The notes below the pieces were generated by a model. The model had not been told where the DNA came from and ran no database searches. It saw nothing but the letters and a program-made list of their open reading frames with translations. Below are positions 17,376 to 27,136 of a stretch of DNA of 64,000 nt, piece by piece. This DNA is from Mycolicibacterium moriokaense (GTDB lineage: Bacteria; Actinomycetota; Actinomycetes; Mycobacteriales; Mycobacteriaceae). The translations under genes and the position numbers were made by a program. The stretch is taken from positions 4,402,001-4,466,000 of the forward strand of contig NZ_AP022560.1 of assembly GCF_010726085.1 (NCBI RefSeq). The letters are read 5' to 3'. Position 1 is the stretch's first letter; every line of letters starts with the position of its first letter.

Positions 17376-18443
17376 CTAGCGCGTGATCGTCGCGCTGCCT
17401 AGCACCTCGTCGCCGTCGGGATCCGGGCGGTAGAGGACCATGGTCTGCCCCGCGGCCACCCCGCGGATCGGGGCACGCAGTTCGACGACGATGCGGCCGT
17501 CCCGCACCTCGGCGACACCATCGCCGATCCCTCCGTGCGCACGCACCTGCACCTGGCATTCGATTGGACCCGCGGGCGCGACACCGGAAGTGAACACCGG
17601 CCGTTCACCGGTCAGCGTCCACACGTCGAGATCCGCCGCGGTCCCGACGTGCACCGTCCCGGTCTCGGCGTCGATACCCGTCACGTACCGCGGCTGACCA
17701 TCCGGTCCAGGCCCGGCGATGCCGAGGCCCTTGCGCTGGCCGATGGTGAACCCATGCACGCCCTCGTGCTCCGCGAGCACCGTTCCGCGTGCATCGACCA
17801 CCGTGCCCCTTCGAACGCCGATGCGGGCACCGAGGAACGCGCGTGTGTCACCCGAGGGGATGAAGCAGATGTCGTGGCTGTCCGGCTTTTCGGCCACTGC
17901 CAGTCCCCGCCGCGCCGCTTCCTCGCGGATCTTCGGTTTGGGGGTGTCGCCGACGGGAAACACCGCGTGGCGCAACTGCTCGGCGGTGAGTACCCCCAGG
18001 ACGTAGGACTGGTCCTTGTCGGCGTCGACGGCGCGACGTAGCCGCCCGTCAGACAGCCGCGCGTAGTGTCCGGTCGCCACCGCGTCGAATCCGAGCGCGA
18101 GCGCGCGAGCCGCCAACGCGGAGAACTTGATTCGCTCATTGCATCGGACGCACGGGTTCGGGGTCTCACCGCGGGCGTAGGACCAAACGAAGTCGTCCAC
18201 CACGTCCTCGGCGAACCGATCCACGAAATCCCAGACGTAGAACGGGATGTCGAGCACGTCGGCGACCCGGCGTGCATCGCCGGCGTCTTCCTTCGAGCAG
18301 CAGCCCCGTGATCCGGTGCGCAGCGTGCCGGGCGCGGCAGAGAGCGCCAGGTGGACGCCGACCACGTCGTGACCGGCGTCGACCATGCGGGCCGCCGCCA
18401 CTGACGAGTCCACGCCACCACTCATCGCTACGAGTACGCGCAC
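17376..18443 (-). CDS. mnmA: tRNA-specific 2-thiouridylase MnmA
   Basis: 355 aa from GTG 18443. It thiolates U34 of Lys, Glu and Gln tRNAs using sulfur from IscS. Visible marks: PP-loop [20 protein letters not shown], catalytic Cys in [12 protein letters not shown], second catalytic Cys in [16 protein letters not shown], and the C-terminal barrel ([17 protein letters not shown]). The start is fixed by the PP-loop; the longer open frame upstream belongs to iscS read in another frame. Its GTG shares one base with the iscS stop (TAGTG), so the two are coupled. Confidence 0.95.
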   Translation of the reverse strand: MRVLVAMSGGVDSSVAAARMVDAGHDVVGVHLALSAAPGTLRTGSRGCCSKEDAGDARRVADVLDIPFYVWDFVDRFAEDVVDDFVWSYARGETPNPCVRCNERIKFSALAARALALGFDAVATGHYARLSDGRLRRAVDADKDQSYVLGVLTAEQLRHAVFPVGDTPKPKIREEAARRGLAVAEKPDSHDICFIPSGDTRAFLGARIGVRRGTVVDARGTVLAEHEGVHGFTIGQRKGLGIAGPGPDGQPRYVTGIDAETGTVHVGTAADLDVWTLTGERPVFTSGVAPAGPIECQVQVRAHGGIGDGVAEVRDGRIVVELRAPIRGVAAGQTMVLYRPDPDGDEVLGSATITR

Positions 18444-19663
18444 TAGTCGACAACTCCCGAACTGGCCAGAGCCGCCTGGCGCGCCCGTTCGACGGCGGCG
18501 GGCAAGACCGCCAACGCTGCGTCGACGTCGGCCTCGGTGCTGGTGTGTCCCAACGACAGTCGCAGCGAGCCGCGGGCGCTCGCCGGATCGGCGCCCATCG
18601 CGATCAGCACGTGGGAAGGCTGCGCGACGCCTGCGGTGCACGCCGAACCCGTCGAGCACTCGACACCCTTGGCGTCCAGCAGCATCAGCAACGAGTCACC
18701 CTCGCAGCCGCGGAACGTGAAGTGGGTGTTGCCGGGAAGTCGATCCGCACCGGCCGCGCCGTTGAGACGCACATCATCGATGCTCGACATCACGCCGTCG
18801 ATCAGGCGGTCGCGTAGTTCGGCGACGCGCACACTGTGGGCTTCCAGACCGTCCACCGCGATCTTCGCTGCGGCGGCCATCGCGACGGCACCCGCGACAT
18901 CCGGTGTACCCGAACGGACATCGCGTTCCTGACCACCTCCGTGCAGCAGCGGTACGCACGCCGTGTCGCGGCGCAACAGCAGGGCGCCGACACCGGTCGG
19001 TCCGCCGAACTTGTGCGCGGTGATGCTCATCGCCGAAAGTCCGCTCGCGCCGAAGTCGATGGGAAGCTGGCCCACGGCCTGTACGGCGTCGCTGTGCATC
19101 GGGATGTCGAATTCGGCGGCGATCGCCGCCAGTTCCGCGATCGGCATGATCGTACCGACCTCGTTGTTGGCCCACATGATCGTCACCAGTGCGACGTCGT
19201 CGTGCTCCTGCAGTGCATCGCGAAGCGCCGACGGCGAGACCGATCCGTCTGAGTCGACGGGCAACCAGGTCACCTCGGCGCCTTCGTGCTCGACGAGCCA
19301 TTCGACGGCGTCCAACACCGCGTGATGCTCGACGCCGGTGGTGACGATCCGCCGGCGGCGCGGATCGCCGTCGCGGCGCGCCCAGTAGATGCCCTTGACC
19401 GCGAGGTTGTCGCTCTCGGTTCCGCCGGCGGTGAACAACACCTCGGAGGGCCGCGCGCCGAGCAGCTTGGCGAGTGTCTCGCGCGCTTCCTCCATGCGGC
19501 GACGCGCCGCTCGACCGGTGCCGTGCAGTGACGACGCGTTGCCGACCGTCGCCAGGACAGACGTCATCGCCTCGATGGCAACAGGGTGCATCGGGGTGGT
19601 GGCGGCGTGATCCAGATAGACCGGCGAGGAGCCGCTAGCACGCAGAACATCTGACGAGGTCAT
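18443..19663 (-). CDS. iscS: Cysteine desulfurase IscS
   Basis: 406 aa from ATG 19663. PLP enzyme turning cysteine into alanine and an enzyme-bound persulfide. Visible marks: [65 protein letters not shown] with the PLP Lys, and [20 protein letters not shown] with the persulfide Cys. It directly precedes mnmA, giving a dedicated tRNA thiolation pair; it may also feed other sulfur acceptors. The open frame continues about 270 codons upstream through the plsC region but has no homology there and is a read-through. Confidence 0.95.
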   Translation of the reverse strand: MTSSDVLRASGSSPVYLDHAATTPMHPVAIEAMTSVLATVGNASSLHGTGRAARRRMEEARETLAKLLGARPSEVLFTAGGTESDNLAVKGIYWARRDGDPRRRRIVTTGVEHHAVLDAVEWLVEHEGAEVTWLPVDSDGSVSPSALRDALQEHDDVALVTIMWANNEVGTIMPIAELAAIAAEFDIPMHSDAVQAVGQLPIDFGASGLSAMSITAHKFGGPTGVGALLLRRDTACVPLLHGGGQERDVRSGTPDVAGAVAMAAAAKIAVDGLEAHSVRVAELRDRLIDGVMSSIDDVRLNGAAGADRLPGNTHFTFRGCEGDSLLMLLDAKGVECSTGSACTAGVAQPSHVLIAMGADPASARGSLRLSLGHTSTEADVDAALAVLPAAVERARQAALASSGVVD

Positions 19664-19710
19664 AGCCGTTCCATGGTAGCCGCCCAGGACCGGTCGACCA
19701 GATTCCGTGG

Positions 19711-20538
19711 TCAGGCCACCAGCGCGTGACCGTGTCCTCGACGCGACCCGTCCCCGCGCACCGCGGATTCGCAGCGAATGGCGAGGTCGCGGCGGTCGGT
19801 GCTGGGCAGCTGCAGTGACTCGACATGCACCCGCACGATGGTGCGCTGTGCGGTGATCAGCCGCCGGATCGATGCGAGCAGCGTGTCGGTTCCGACGTAG
19901 GCGGCCAGCGTCGACGGGCGGTCGTCGCGGCCGTGGTAGCTCAGCCGCAGCGGTTGCACCGGCCTGCCGGCGTCCACCGCAGCCTGAAACATCGCGGGAC
20001 GGAAGTGCCCGTACTCCAGACCGCACCATGTCGTGCCCTCGGGGAAGGCCACGACCGTCTGCCCTGCCCGCAACCGTTCCGCGATGACAGACACCACGTC
20101 GGGCAGTCGGCGCAGATTGCCTCTCTCGATCGGAATGACTTTCATCAGCCTGGCCAGCAGCCCCAGTCCGGGCCAGTTGATCATCTCGGACTTGGCGACG
20201 AACCGCCCCGGCAGGACGGAACCGATCGCGAAGATGTCCACCCACGACACGTGGCCGCTCACCACCAGGACGCCCTGCAGATTGCGAATCGGCCCGCCGG
20301 ACAACGTGATTCGCACACCCAGACACCGCAACATCAGGCGGCAATAGCTGCGCTGTACGTGGGAGCGGCCCGGCATCGGAATCGCCAACAACGGCACCGC
20401 GGACAGCAACAAGAGGGCGAACGTGGCGCGTATCGCGACGCGCCACGCAACGACTATCCACTGACCGGTCGGCGCCTCGGGCGCGACGCAACTGGTGTCA
20501 CACGTCGCGCGTGGAACCCAGGGATTCTCGATGGTCAT
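19711..20538 (-). CDS. Lysophospholipid acyltransferase (PlsC/OlsA type)
   Basis: 275 aa. One N-terminal membrane helix ([18 protein letters not shown]), then the acyltransferase motifs: HX4D in [27 protein letters not shown], and block [17 protein letters not shown]. It adds a second acyl chain to a lyso-lipid. ATG overlaps the stop of the preceding GNAT gene (ATGA). A PlsC-type gene coupled to an OlsB-like N-acyltransferase is the arrangement of ornithine lipid synthesis, so the substrate may be lyso-ornithine lipid; that is inference. M. tuberculosis position: Rv3026c. Confidence 0.88.
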   Translation of the reverse strand: MTIENPWVPRATCDTSCVAPEAPTGQWIVVAWRVAIRATFALLLLSAVPLLAIPMPGRSHVQRSYCRLMLRCLGVRITLSGGPIRNLQGVLVVSGHVSWVDIFAIGSVLPGRFVAKSEMINWPGLGLLARLMKVIPIERGNLRRLPDVVSVIAERLRAGQTVVAFPEGTTWCGLEYGHFRPAMFQAAVDAGRPVQPLRLSYHGRDDRPSTLAAYVGTDTLLASIRRLITAQRTIVRVHVESLQLPSTDRRDLAIRCESAVRGDGSRRGHGHALVA

Positions 20539-21350
20539 GACGCCGCCGCACCGACCGACCTCAGCCGGGTGAGGTAGCGGGTGTCGGCCTGTCGTTTGTC
20601 CAGCAGAGCCGGGAAATCACCGACTCCGAACTCCGGGTCGTGGGCCGGATCGCCGCACACCCGCGCGCCGAGTCGCAGATAGCCGCGCATCAGCGGGGGC
20701 ACCGCCAACCGCGCCGGCGGATCGATGGCGTCGAGGCCCGTCCCGTCGACTGTCACGGGCCGGTAGGGATACACGGTGTGCTGCGCGGGCGCGGCGTGGC
20801 GGCCGCGGACGAAATCCCGCACACCGCGGATCTGGCTGCCGGGCGCGGTGCCGTCGGTACCCGCGACAGGCACCGACACACAGCCGGTCACGTAGTCGTA
20901 GCCGCAGCGGTCGAGGTAGGCCAGGATGCCGGCCCACATCAACAGCACCACACCACCGTTGCGGTGGTCCTGGCGCACCACCGCACGGCCCATCTCGACC
21001 AGCGAGGGCCGCAGTGCGTCGAGGCCACGAACATCGAATTCGGTTGCGGTGTAAAGGTCCCCGGCGGCGATGGCGCCGGGCGGCGGCAGCATCCGGTAGC
21101 AGCCGACGAGTTCACCCGAGTTGTCCTCGCGGACCACCAGATGATCGCAGTACTCGTCGAAAATATCGGCGTCCCTGCCGTCGGCGGATCCGGTCAGCGC
21201 AAAGCCCGGCTCCGAGGTGAACACGTCGTGGCGAAGGCGCTGAGCCGCGTCGATGAGCGCCGGGTCGGTGGACAGCAGCAGGGTGTAGCGCGGGGTTGAT
21301 GCCGCAGCGGAACTGTCGTCGGGGGCGATGAGTACAGAAGCAGTGCTCAT
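20535..21350 (-). CDS. GNAT/OlsB-like N-acyltransferase
   Basis: 271 aa from ATG 21350 (an in-frame ATG at 21374 is the alternative). The fold resembles acyl-homoserine-lactone synthases and OlsB: AAQRLRHDVFTSEPGFAL, DEYCDHLVVREDNSGELVGC, VEMGRAVVRQDHRNGGVVLL, MWAGILAYLDRCGYDYVTGC and LMRGYLRLGARVCGDPA. OlsB joins a 3-hydroxy-fatty acid to the amino group of ornithine. Coupled to the PlsC-like gene. Substrate not provable from sequence. Position matches Rv3027c. Confidence 0.82.
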   Translation of the reverse strand: MSTASVLIAPDDSSAAASTPRYTLLLSTDPALIDAAQRLRHDVFTSEPGFALTGSADGRDADIFDEYCDHLVVREDNSGELVGCYRMLPPPGAIAAGDLYTATEFDVRGLDALRPSLVEMGRAVVRQDHRNGGVVLLMWAGILAYLDRCGYDYVTGCVSVPVAGTDGTAPGSQIRGVRDFVRGRHAAPAQHTVYPYRPVTVDGTGLDAIDPPARLAVPPLMRGYLRLGARVCGDPAHDPEFGVGDFPALLDKRQADTRYLTRLRSVGAAAS

Positions 21351-21479
21351 GGCTGCACGGTCGCCTAGCCACATCTCTGGATGGCATCGCGAGCGTGACG
21401 TGTCCGTGAGCGCTAGGTGACGAGTTGGCCGAAGCTAGGGGCTCACGTGTGCAAATTCGCACTTCATTCATGCCGGAAT

Positions 21480-21520
21480 GCAAAGTCGCACGTTCCGCCA
21501 GGCGAAACGTGCGACTTTGC
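21480..21520 (-). terminator. Strong hairpin downstream of etfA
   Basis: GCAAAGTCGCACGTT at 21480-21494 pairs perfectly with AACGTGCGACTTTGC at 21506-21520 around an 11-base loop. It starts 13 bases after the etfA stop and lies before the divergent end of the GNAT operon's upstream region. There is no T-run, so it may be a mycobacterial-style hairpin terminator or mRNA 3' stabiliser. A related word GTGCAAATTCGCAC occurs about 30 bases further on. Confidence 0.65.
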
Positions 21521-21532
21521 GAGTCCTGCGAG

Positions 21533-22489
21533 CTAGCCCTTGCGAGCCTTGATGGCCTCGGTCAGCTGCGGCGCGACCTTGAACAGGTCGCCGACGATGC
21601 CGAGGTCGGCGATCTCGAAGATCGGCGCCTCCTCGTCCTTGTTCACCGCGATGATCGTCTTGGACGTCTGCATACCGGCGCGGTGCTGGATCGCGCCCGA
21701 AATGCCCAGCGCGATGTACAGCTGCGGCGACACGGTCTTGCCGGTCTGGCCCACCTGGAACTGGCCCGGGTAGTAGCCGGAGTCGACGGCGGCGCGCGAC
21801 GCACCGACGGCGGCACCGAGCGAGTCGGCCAATTCCTCGACGACACTGAAGTTCTCAGCGCTGCCGACACCACGGCCACCCGACACGACGACGGTGGCCT
21901 CGGTGAGCTCCGGACGGTCACCGGCGACGGCGGGCTCACGCTTGGTGATCTTGGTCGCGTTCTCGGCCTGCGCGGGCACCTCGACGGTGACCACTTCGCC
22001 TGCACCCTCGGCGGGCTCGGCCTCCACGGCGCCGGGACGCACGGTGATCACGGGCACCTCGGTGGTCGCCTCGGCCTCGACGGTGAACGCGCCACCGAAG
22101 ATCGAGTGAACGGCCTTGCCGCCCTCCTTGACCTCGACCACGTCGGTCAGCACACCCGAGCCGATACGCGCGGCCAGCCGGCCGGCGATCTCCTTGCCGT
22201 CCGCCGACGCAGCCAGCACCACGCCGGCGGGGCTTGCGGACTCGACCAGCGAGGCGAGCACGTCCACGAACGGAGTGATGAGGTAGTTCTCGGCGTCGTC
22301 CGACTCGGCGACGTAGATCTTGGCGGCACCGGCCGCCTTGAGCCCGTCGATCAATCCTTCGGACGTACCCGGCTTGCCCACCACCACGGCGGAGGGCTCA
22401 CCCAATTTGCGTGCAGCAGTGATGAGTTCGGCGGTGACCTTCTTAGGGGCACCTTCAGCGTGCTCAACGAGCACAAGTACTTCAGCCAT
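21533..22489 (-). CDS. etfA: Electron transfer flavoprotein alpha subunit
   Basis: 318 aa. It carries the FAD and passes electrons from acyl-CoA dehydrogenases to the membrane quinone pool. Visible marks: N-terminal [21 protein letters not shown]-terminal FAD domain with [60 protein letters not shown] and [20 protein letters not shown] written across the last third. Follows etfB after 40 bases. Known in M. tuberculosis as FixB (Rv3028c). Confidence 0.96.
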   Translation of the reverse strand: MAEVLVLVEHAEGAPKKVTAELITAARKLGEPSAVVVGKPGTSEGLIDGLKAAGAAKIYVAESDDAENYLITPFVDVLASLVESASPAGVVLAASADGKEIAGRLAARIGSGVLTDVVEVKEGGKAVHSIFGGAFTVEAEATTEVPVITVRPGAVEAEPAEGAGEVVTVEVPAQAENATKITKREPAVAGDRPELTEATVVVSGGRGVGSAENFSVVEELADSLGAAVGASRAAVDSGYYPGQFQVGQTGKTVSPQLYIALGISGAIQHRAGMQTSKTIIAVNKDEEAPIFEIADLGIVGDLFKVAPQLTEAIKARKG

Positions 22490-22529
22490 GTGTCTTCGTT
22501 ACTTTCTGGGTTCTGTTCGGCGTCTGGGG

Positions 22530-23324
22530 CTAGATGATCTTTTGGGCGACGAGGTACTCGGCGACCTTCGTGCCACCGTCACCTTCATCCGTGACCTTCT
22601 CGCCCGCGGTCTTGGGCGGCTTCGGGGTCGACGCGGTCACCTTCGTACCGGCGTTCGCGACACCCACCTCATCGGGCTCGACACCGATCTCAGCCAGCGT
22701 CAGCGTCGTGACTTCCTTCTTCTTCGCGGCCATGATGCCCTTGAAGGAGGGGAAGCGCGGCTCGTTGATCTTCTCGTTGACGCTGATCACGGCGGGCAGC
22801 GGCGCCTCGACGGTGAACACGCCGTCGTCGGTCTCGCGCTCGCCGACGACCTTGCCGCCCTCGACCGTCACCTTGCGCAGGTGCGTGAGCTGCGGCAGGC
22901 CCAGGTACTCGGCCACGATCGCGGGCACTGCGCCGCCGACGCCGTCGGTTGCCTCGTTACCGGCGATGACCAGTTCGGTGCCCTCGATGGTGCCCAGCGC
23001 GCGGGCCAGCGCCCAACCCGTCTGAACCATGTCCGACCCGTGCATGCCCTCGTCTACGAGGTGCACCGCCTTGTCGGCGCCCATCGACAGCGCCTTGCGG
23101 ATGGCCTCGGTCGCGCGCTCCGGTCCGGCTGTGAGCACTGTCACAGTGCCGGCGGCATCGCCCTCGCGCTCCTTGATGAGGAGCGCCTCTTCGACGGCGC
23201 GCTCGTTGATTTCGTCGAGCACGGCGTCGGCGGCCTCACGGTCGAGGGTGAAATCGCCGTCGGACAGCTTGCGCTCCGACCAGGTGTCAGGGACCTGTTT
23301 GATCAGGACCACGATGTTCGTCAT
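22530..23324 (-). CDS. etfB: Electron transfer flavoprotein beta subunit
   Basis: 264 aa from ATG 23324, chosen because the conserved start is MTNIVVLIKQVPDTWSERKL; the upstream open frame adds only non-conserved residues. Visible marks: DEINERAVEEALLIKE, AGNEATDGVGGAVPAIVAEY (AMP-binding loop) and INEPRFPSFKGIMAAKKKEV, the 'recognition loop' that docks with dehydrogenases. Partner of EtfA in beta-oxidation. GAGGAGG lies about 15 bases before the start, rather far for a ribosome site. Confidence 0.95.
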   Translation of the reverse strand: MTNIVVLIKQVPDTWSERKLSDGDFTLDREAADAVLDEINERAVEEALLIKEREGDAAGTVTVLTAGPERATEAIRKALSMGADKAVHLVDEGMHGSDMVQTGWALARALGTIEGTELVIAGNEATDGVGGAVPAIVAEYLGLPQLTHLRKVTVEGGKVVGERETDDGVFTVEAPLPAVISVNEKINEPRFPSFKGIMAAKKKEVTTLTLAEIGVEPDEVGVANAGTKVTASTPKPPKTAGEKVTDEGDGGTKVAEYLVAQKII

Positions 23325-23518
23325 GAGTCTGGTTCGTCCTCCTCGTAGGGGCCGATGACCGGCCCGCATACCACGTTTCAAGCAACCACCATCATGTTAC
23401 TGGTGGGTAACTTAAGATGGATCGCAGGAACACCATAGCTGGTCGAAGTTCGCGTTCTAGCAGCACGTAGGCGGTCAACTGTTCGCCAGTGAGCTGTTTC
23501 ACGTTAGCCTGCCTTCCA

Positions 23519-24289
23519 ATGAGCGCATTCGTCACCGACGGTCCAGACCTGCCATTGACCGGGGAACGCACGGTTCCCGGGCTTGCGGAGGAGAACTACT
23601 GGTTCCGTCGCCATGAGGTCGTCTACGAGCGGTTGGCTGCTCTGTGCGCGGATCGCGACGTGCTCGAAGCGGGGTGCGGCGAGGGGTACGGAGCGGAGCT
23701 GATCGCGGAGGTGGCCAACCGTGTCATCGGGCTGGACTACGACGAGTCTGCGGTCGCCCACGTGCGCGCCCGCTATCCGCGGGTCGACATGCGGCAGGGC
23801 AACCTGGCCGAGCTCCCGCTTGCCGACGGCTCGGTCGATGTCGTGGTGAATTTCCAGGTGATCGAACACCTGTGGGATCAAGGGCAATTCGTCGCCGAGT
23901 GTCTCCGTGTGTTGCGGCCCGGCGGACTACTGCTGATGTCGACGCCGAACCGGATCACCTTCTCCCCCGGCCGCGACACCCCGATCAACCCGTTCCACAC
24001 CCGGGAACTGAACGCCGCCGAGCTGTCCGAACTGCTGTCCGGAGAGGGCTTTTCGGTCGAATCGATGCTGGGTGTCTTCCACGGTGCCCGTCTGGTCGAG
24101 CTCGACGCGCGACATGGGGGCTCCATCATCGACGCACAGATCGTGCGCGCACTGGCCGATTCGCCGTGGCCCACCGAGCTGCTCGACGACGTCGCCTCGG
24201 TGACCACCGACGACTTCGACCTGCTCGACGCAACCGAACGCAACATCGACGAAAGCCTGGACCTGGTCGCGATCGCGGTGCGGCCATGA
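23519..24289 (+). CDS. SAM-dependent methyltransferase of the MGLP-type cluster
   Basis: 256 aa from ATG 23519, which follows TAGCCT by 8 bases. Class I methyltransferase: GERTVPGLAEENYWFRRHEV at the start, motif I VLEAGCGEGYGAELIAEVA, motif II region LPLADGSVDVVVNFQVIEHL, and LRPGGLLLMSTPNRITFSPG. Position matches Rv3030 of M. tuberculosis, in the gene set linked to 6-O-methylglucose lipopolysaccharides, intracellular glucans that bind fatty acyl-CoA; sugar O-methylation is therefore the likely job. Its stop overlaps the next start (ATGA), so it is coupled to the GH57 gene. Confidence 0.88.
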   Translation: MSAFVTDGPDLPLTGERTVPGLAEENYWFRRHEVVYERLAALCADRDVLEAGCGEGYGAELIAEVANRVIGLDYDESAVAHVRARYPRVDMRQGNLAELPLADGSVDVVVNFQVIEHLWDQGQFVAECLRVLRPGGLLLMSTPNRITFSPGRDTPINPFHTRELNAAELSELLSGEGFSVESMLGVFHGARLVELDARHGGSIIDAQIVRALADSPWPTELLDDVASVTTDDFDLLDATERNIDESLDLVAIAVRP

Positions 24290-25854
24290 CCGAAACCGCG
24301 CGCAGGTCCGATGTCGCCGGTTCTCCGGCTCCGGGCTCCGACGTCACTCCGGGCATGTTCACCCTCGTCCTCCACACCCACCTGCCCTGGCTGGCCCATC
24401 ACGGACGCTGGCCGGTCGGCGAGGAGTGGCTCTACCAGTCGTGGTCGGCGGCCTACATCCCGCTCATGCGTGTCCTGCGCACCCTAGCCTCCGAGAACCG
24501 CAAGCACCTCCTGACACTGGGCATGACGCCGGTGGTCACGGCCCAGCTCGACGACCCCTACTGCCTGACCGGGATGCACCACTGGCTCGCCAACTGGGGG
24601 TTGCGCGCCCTGGAGGCAACGACGCTCGGTGATCCCTTGCGGGAGTTCGGCATTCGCGAGCACGCCGAAGCCGAGCGCGCACTCGAGGACTTCGCCACGT
24701 TGTGGGCTCACGGTGGCAGCCCATTGCTGCGTCAGCTGATCGACGCCGAGGCGATCGAACTGCTCGGCGGACCGCTGTCGCATCCCTTCCAGCCGCTGCT
24801 CAATCCGCGGCTGCGCGAGTTCGCGCTGCGGGAAGGGCTCGCCGACGCGCAACTTCGCTTCGCGCACACACCCGTCGGCATCTGGGCACCGGAATGCGCA
24901 TACGCGCCGGGCATGGAAATCGATTACGCCGCAGCGGGTGTCGGTCACTTCATGGTCGACGGTCCCTCGCTGCACGGCGATACCGCGCTCGGCAGGCCCG
25001 TCGCCTCGTCGGACGTCATCGCGTTCGGGCGTGATCTGCAGGTCAGCTATCGGGTGTGGTCGCCGAAATCCGGCTATCCCGGCCACGCCGCCTATCGCGA
25101 CTTCCACACCTACGACCACACGACAGGCCTCAAGCCGGCCCGGGTCACCGGCCGCAACGTCGCCTCGGACGACAAGGCGCCCTACGACCCCCAGCGCGCC
25201 GACGCCGCAATCGACGGCCACGTCGCCGATTTCGTCAACCACGTACGTCAGCGCCTCATCGACGAGAGCGCACGCATCGGCCGCCCCGCACACGTGATCG
25301 CCGCCTTCGACACCGAGCTGTTCGGGCATTGGTGGTACGAGGGCCCGGTCTGGCTGGAACGCGTGTTGCGCGCCCTGCCCGAAGCCGGGATCCGGGTCGG
25401 CACACTGTCCGACGCGAAAGCGGAGGGGTTCGTCGGGTCACCCGTCGAATTGCCGCCCAGCTCTTGGGGTTCCGGCAAGGACTGGCAGGTGTGGGCGGGC
25501 GAAAAGGTCGCCGACCTTGTCCAGTTGAACAGCGAGGTCGTCGACACCGCGCTCACGACCGTGGACAAGACGCTCGGCGAGACGGACGCACCGCCTGCCA
25601 GAAACTTCGTCGCCGACCAGATCCTGCGGGAAACGCTGTTGACGGTGTCCAGCGACTGGCCGTTCATGGTCAGCAAGGACTCGGCCGCCGACTACGCGCG
25701 GTATCGCGCACACCTGCACGCCCACGCCACCCGCGAGATCGCCGGCGCGATGGCTTCGGGCCGCCACGATCACGCACAGCGCCTCGCCGAGGGCTGGAAC
25801 CGCGCCGACGGCCTGTTCGGCGCGCTCGACGCACGAAGACTCCCCCGCCCGTGA
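24286..25854 (+). CDS. Glycoside hydrolase family 57 alpha-glucan branching-type enzyme
   Basis: 522 aa from ATG 24286. GH57 marks: FTLVLHTHLPWLAHHGRWPV, catalytic Glu in GIWAPECAYAPGMEIDY, catalytic Asp in AAFDTELFGHWWYEGPVWLE, and C-terminal helical DUF1957-type domain (WPFMVSKDSAADYARYRAHL). It likely makes alpha-1,6 branches in the methylglucose polymer or trims alpha-1,4 chains. It is coupled at both ends: ATGA with the methyltransferase and GTGA with the glucosyltransferase. Orthologue by position of Rv3031. Confidence 0.92.
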   Translation: MTETARRSDVAGSPAPGSDVTPGMFTLVLHTHLPWLAHHGRWPVGEEWLYQSWSAAYIPLMRVLRTLASENRKHLLTLGMTPVVTAQLDDPYCLTGMHHWLANWGLRALEATTLGDPLREFGIREHAEAERALEDFATLWAHGGSPLLRQLIDAEAIELLGGPLSHPFQPLLNPRLREFALREGLADAQLRFAHTPVGIWAPECAYAPGMEIDYAAAGVGHFMVDGPSLHGDTALGRPVASSDVIAFGRDLQVSYRVWSPKSGYPGHAAYRDFHTYDHTTGLKPARVTGRNVASDDKAPYDPQRADAAIDGHVADFVNHVRQRLIDESARIGRPAHVIAAFDTELFGHWWYEGPVWLERVLRALPEAGIRVGTLSDAKAEGFVGSPVELPPSSWGSGKDWQVWAGEKVADLVQLNSEVVDTALTTVDKTLGETDAPPARNFVADQILRETLLTVSSDWPFMVSKDSAADYARYRAHLHAHATREIAGAMASGRHDHAQRLAEGWNRADGLFGALDARRLPRP

Positions 25855-27092
25855 AGATCCTCATGGTGTCGTGGGAGTACCCGCCGGTCGTCATCGGCGG
25901 GCTGGGGCGTCACGTCCACCACCTCGCGACGGCGCTGGCCGAAGCGGGCCACGAAGTGGTGGTGCTCAGCCGTCGGCCCAGCGGTACCGATCCCAGCACG
26001 CACCCGTCGACCGACGAGATCGTCGAAGGCGTACGCGTCGTCGCCGCCGCACAGGACCCGCACGAGTTCGACTTCGGCAACGACATGATGGCGTGGGTGC
26101 TGGCGATGGGCCATTCGATGATCCGCGCCGGACTGGCCATCAAGGGCCGCCGCGGCAAGCCGTGGCAGCCCGACGTCGTGCATGCCCATGACTGGTTGGT
26201 CGCGCATCCGGCGATCGCACTGGCCGAATACTTCGATGCGCCACTGATTTCCACGATCCATGCGACGGAGGCCGGTCGGCACTCGGGCTGGGTCTCGGGC
26301 GCCATCAGCAGGCAGGTCCACGCGATCGAGTCCTGGCTGGTGCATGAATCCGATTCGCTCATCACCTGTTCGGCGTCGATGAGCGACGAGATCGTCGAGC
26401 TCTTCGGGCCGGGACTGGTGGAGACGCGGGTCATCCGCAACGGTATCGAAACAGCGCGTTGGCCCTTCGCGGCCCGTCGTCCACGCAAGGGCCCCGCCCA
26501 TCTGATGTATCTGGGGCGTCTGGAGTACGAGAAGGGCATCCACGATCTCATCGCCGCGCTGCCCCGCATCCGTCGCACCCATCCGGGCACGAGGCTGACG
26601 ATTGCCGGAACCGGCACACAGCAGGAGTTCCTCGTCGAGCAGGCGCGTAAACACAAAGTGCTCAAGGCCGTCAGGTTCGCCGGGCATCTGCACCACGAGG
26701 AACTGGTGAGCATGCTGCACACCGCGGACGTCGCCGTACTACCCAGCCACTACGAGCCATTCGGGATCGTCGCACTCGAAGCCGCCGCCACCGGAATCCC
26801 GTTGGCCACGTCCAACGTCGGCGGTCTCGGCGAGTTGGTGATCAACGGACAGACCGGCGTCTCGTTCCCCCCACGCGACATCGCCGGGATCGCGACCGCC
26901 GTCCGCACCGTTCTCGACGACCTGGACGCGGCGCAGCAGCGGGCCATCGCCGCCCGCGAGCGGCTCAACTCCGATTTCGAATGGCACACGATTGCAGGCG
27001 AAACCGCGCAGGTCTACCTGGCCGCCAAACGCCGTGAGCGCGAACCACATCGACGGCGCACCATCGTCGAGCACGCGCTGCCCGACCGGTAA
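25851..27092 (+). CDS. Alpha-1,4-glucosyltransferase (GT4, glycogen synthase-like) of the MGLP-type cluster
   Basis: 413 aa from GTG 25851. GT-B fold: MVSWEYPPVVIGGLGRHVHH at the N-terminus, DVVHAHDWLVAHPAIALAEY, TIHATEAGRHSGWVSGAISR, LMYLGRLEYEKGIHDLIAAL and the E-x7-E motif in PSHYEPFGIVALEAAATGIP. It extends alpha-1,4-glucan chains from a nucleotide sugar. The M. tuberculosis counterpart (Rv3032) takes part in both MGLP and glycogen synthesis. Last gene of a three-gene coupled operon. The gene following in M. tuberculosis is replaced here by the MFS/regulator pair and an IS copy. Confidence 0.93.
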   Translation: MKILMVSWEYPPVVIGGLGRHVHHLATALAEAGHEVVVLSRRPSGTDPSTHPSTDEIVEGVRVVAAAQDPHEFDFGNDMMAWVLAMGHSMIRAGLAIKGRRGKPWQPDVVHAHDWLVAHPAIALAEYFDAPLISTIHATEAGRHSGWVSGAISRQVHAIESWLVHESDSLITCSASMSDEIVELFGPGLVETRVIRNGIETARWPFAARRPRKGPAHLMYLGRLEYEKGIHDLIAALPRIRRTHPGTRLTIAGTGTQQEFLVEQARKHKVLKAVRFAGHLHHEELVSMLHTADVAVLPSHYEPFGIVALEAAATGIPLATSNVGGLGELVINGQTGVSFPPRDIAGIATAVRTVLDDLDAAQQRAIAARERLNSDFEWHTIAGETAQVYLAAKRREREPHRRRTIVEHALPDR

Positions 27093-27124
27093 ACAGTTCG
27101 ATCGGCGTCGAATCATTTCGCGCC

Positions 27125-27136
27125 TAGCGTGCGAAT
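27125..27136 (+). promoter_or_regulatory. Leaderless -10 of the MFS gene
   Basis: TAGCGT at 27125-27130 lies 6 bases before ATG 27137, with GCGAAT as spacer. It shows the pump-regulator unit has its own promoter rather than reading through from the glucan operon. Confidence 0.55.

Noticed and set aside
18443..20491. 682-aa fused acyltransferase-desulfurase frame
   Set aside because: The part upstream of 19663 is an antisense-like read of the plsC gene with Arg-rich noise; IscS homology starts only after MTSSDVL.
23644..25854. 736-aa frame covering the methyltransferase and GH57 regions
   Set aside because: The first 214 residues are a frame-shifted shadow of the methyltransferase; GH57 similarity begins at 24286 and overlaps the previous stop as ATGA.
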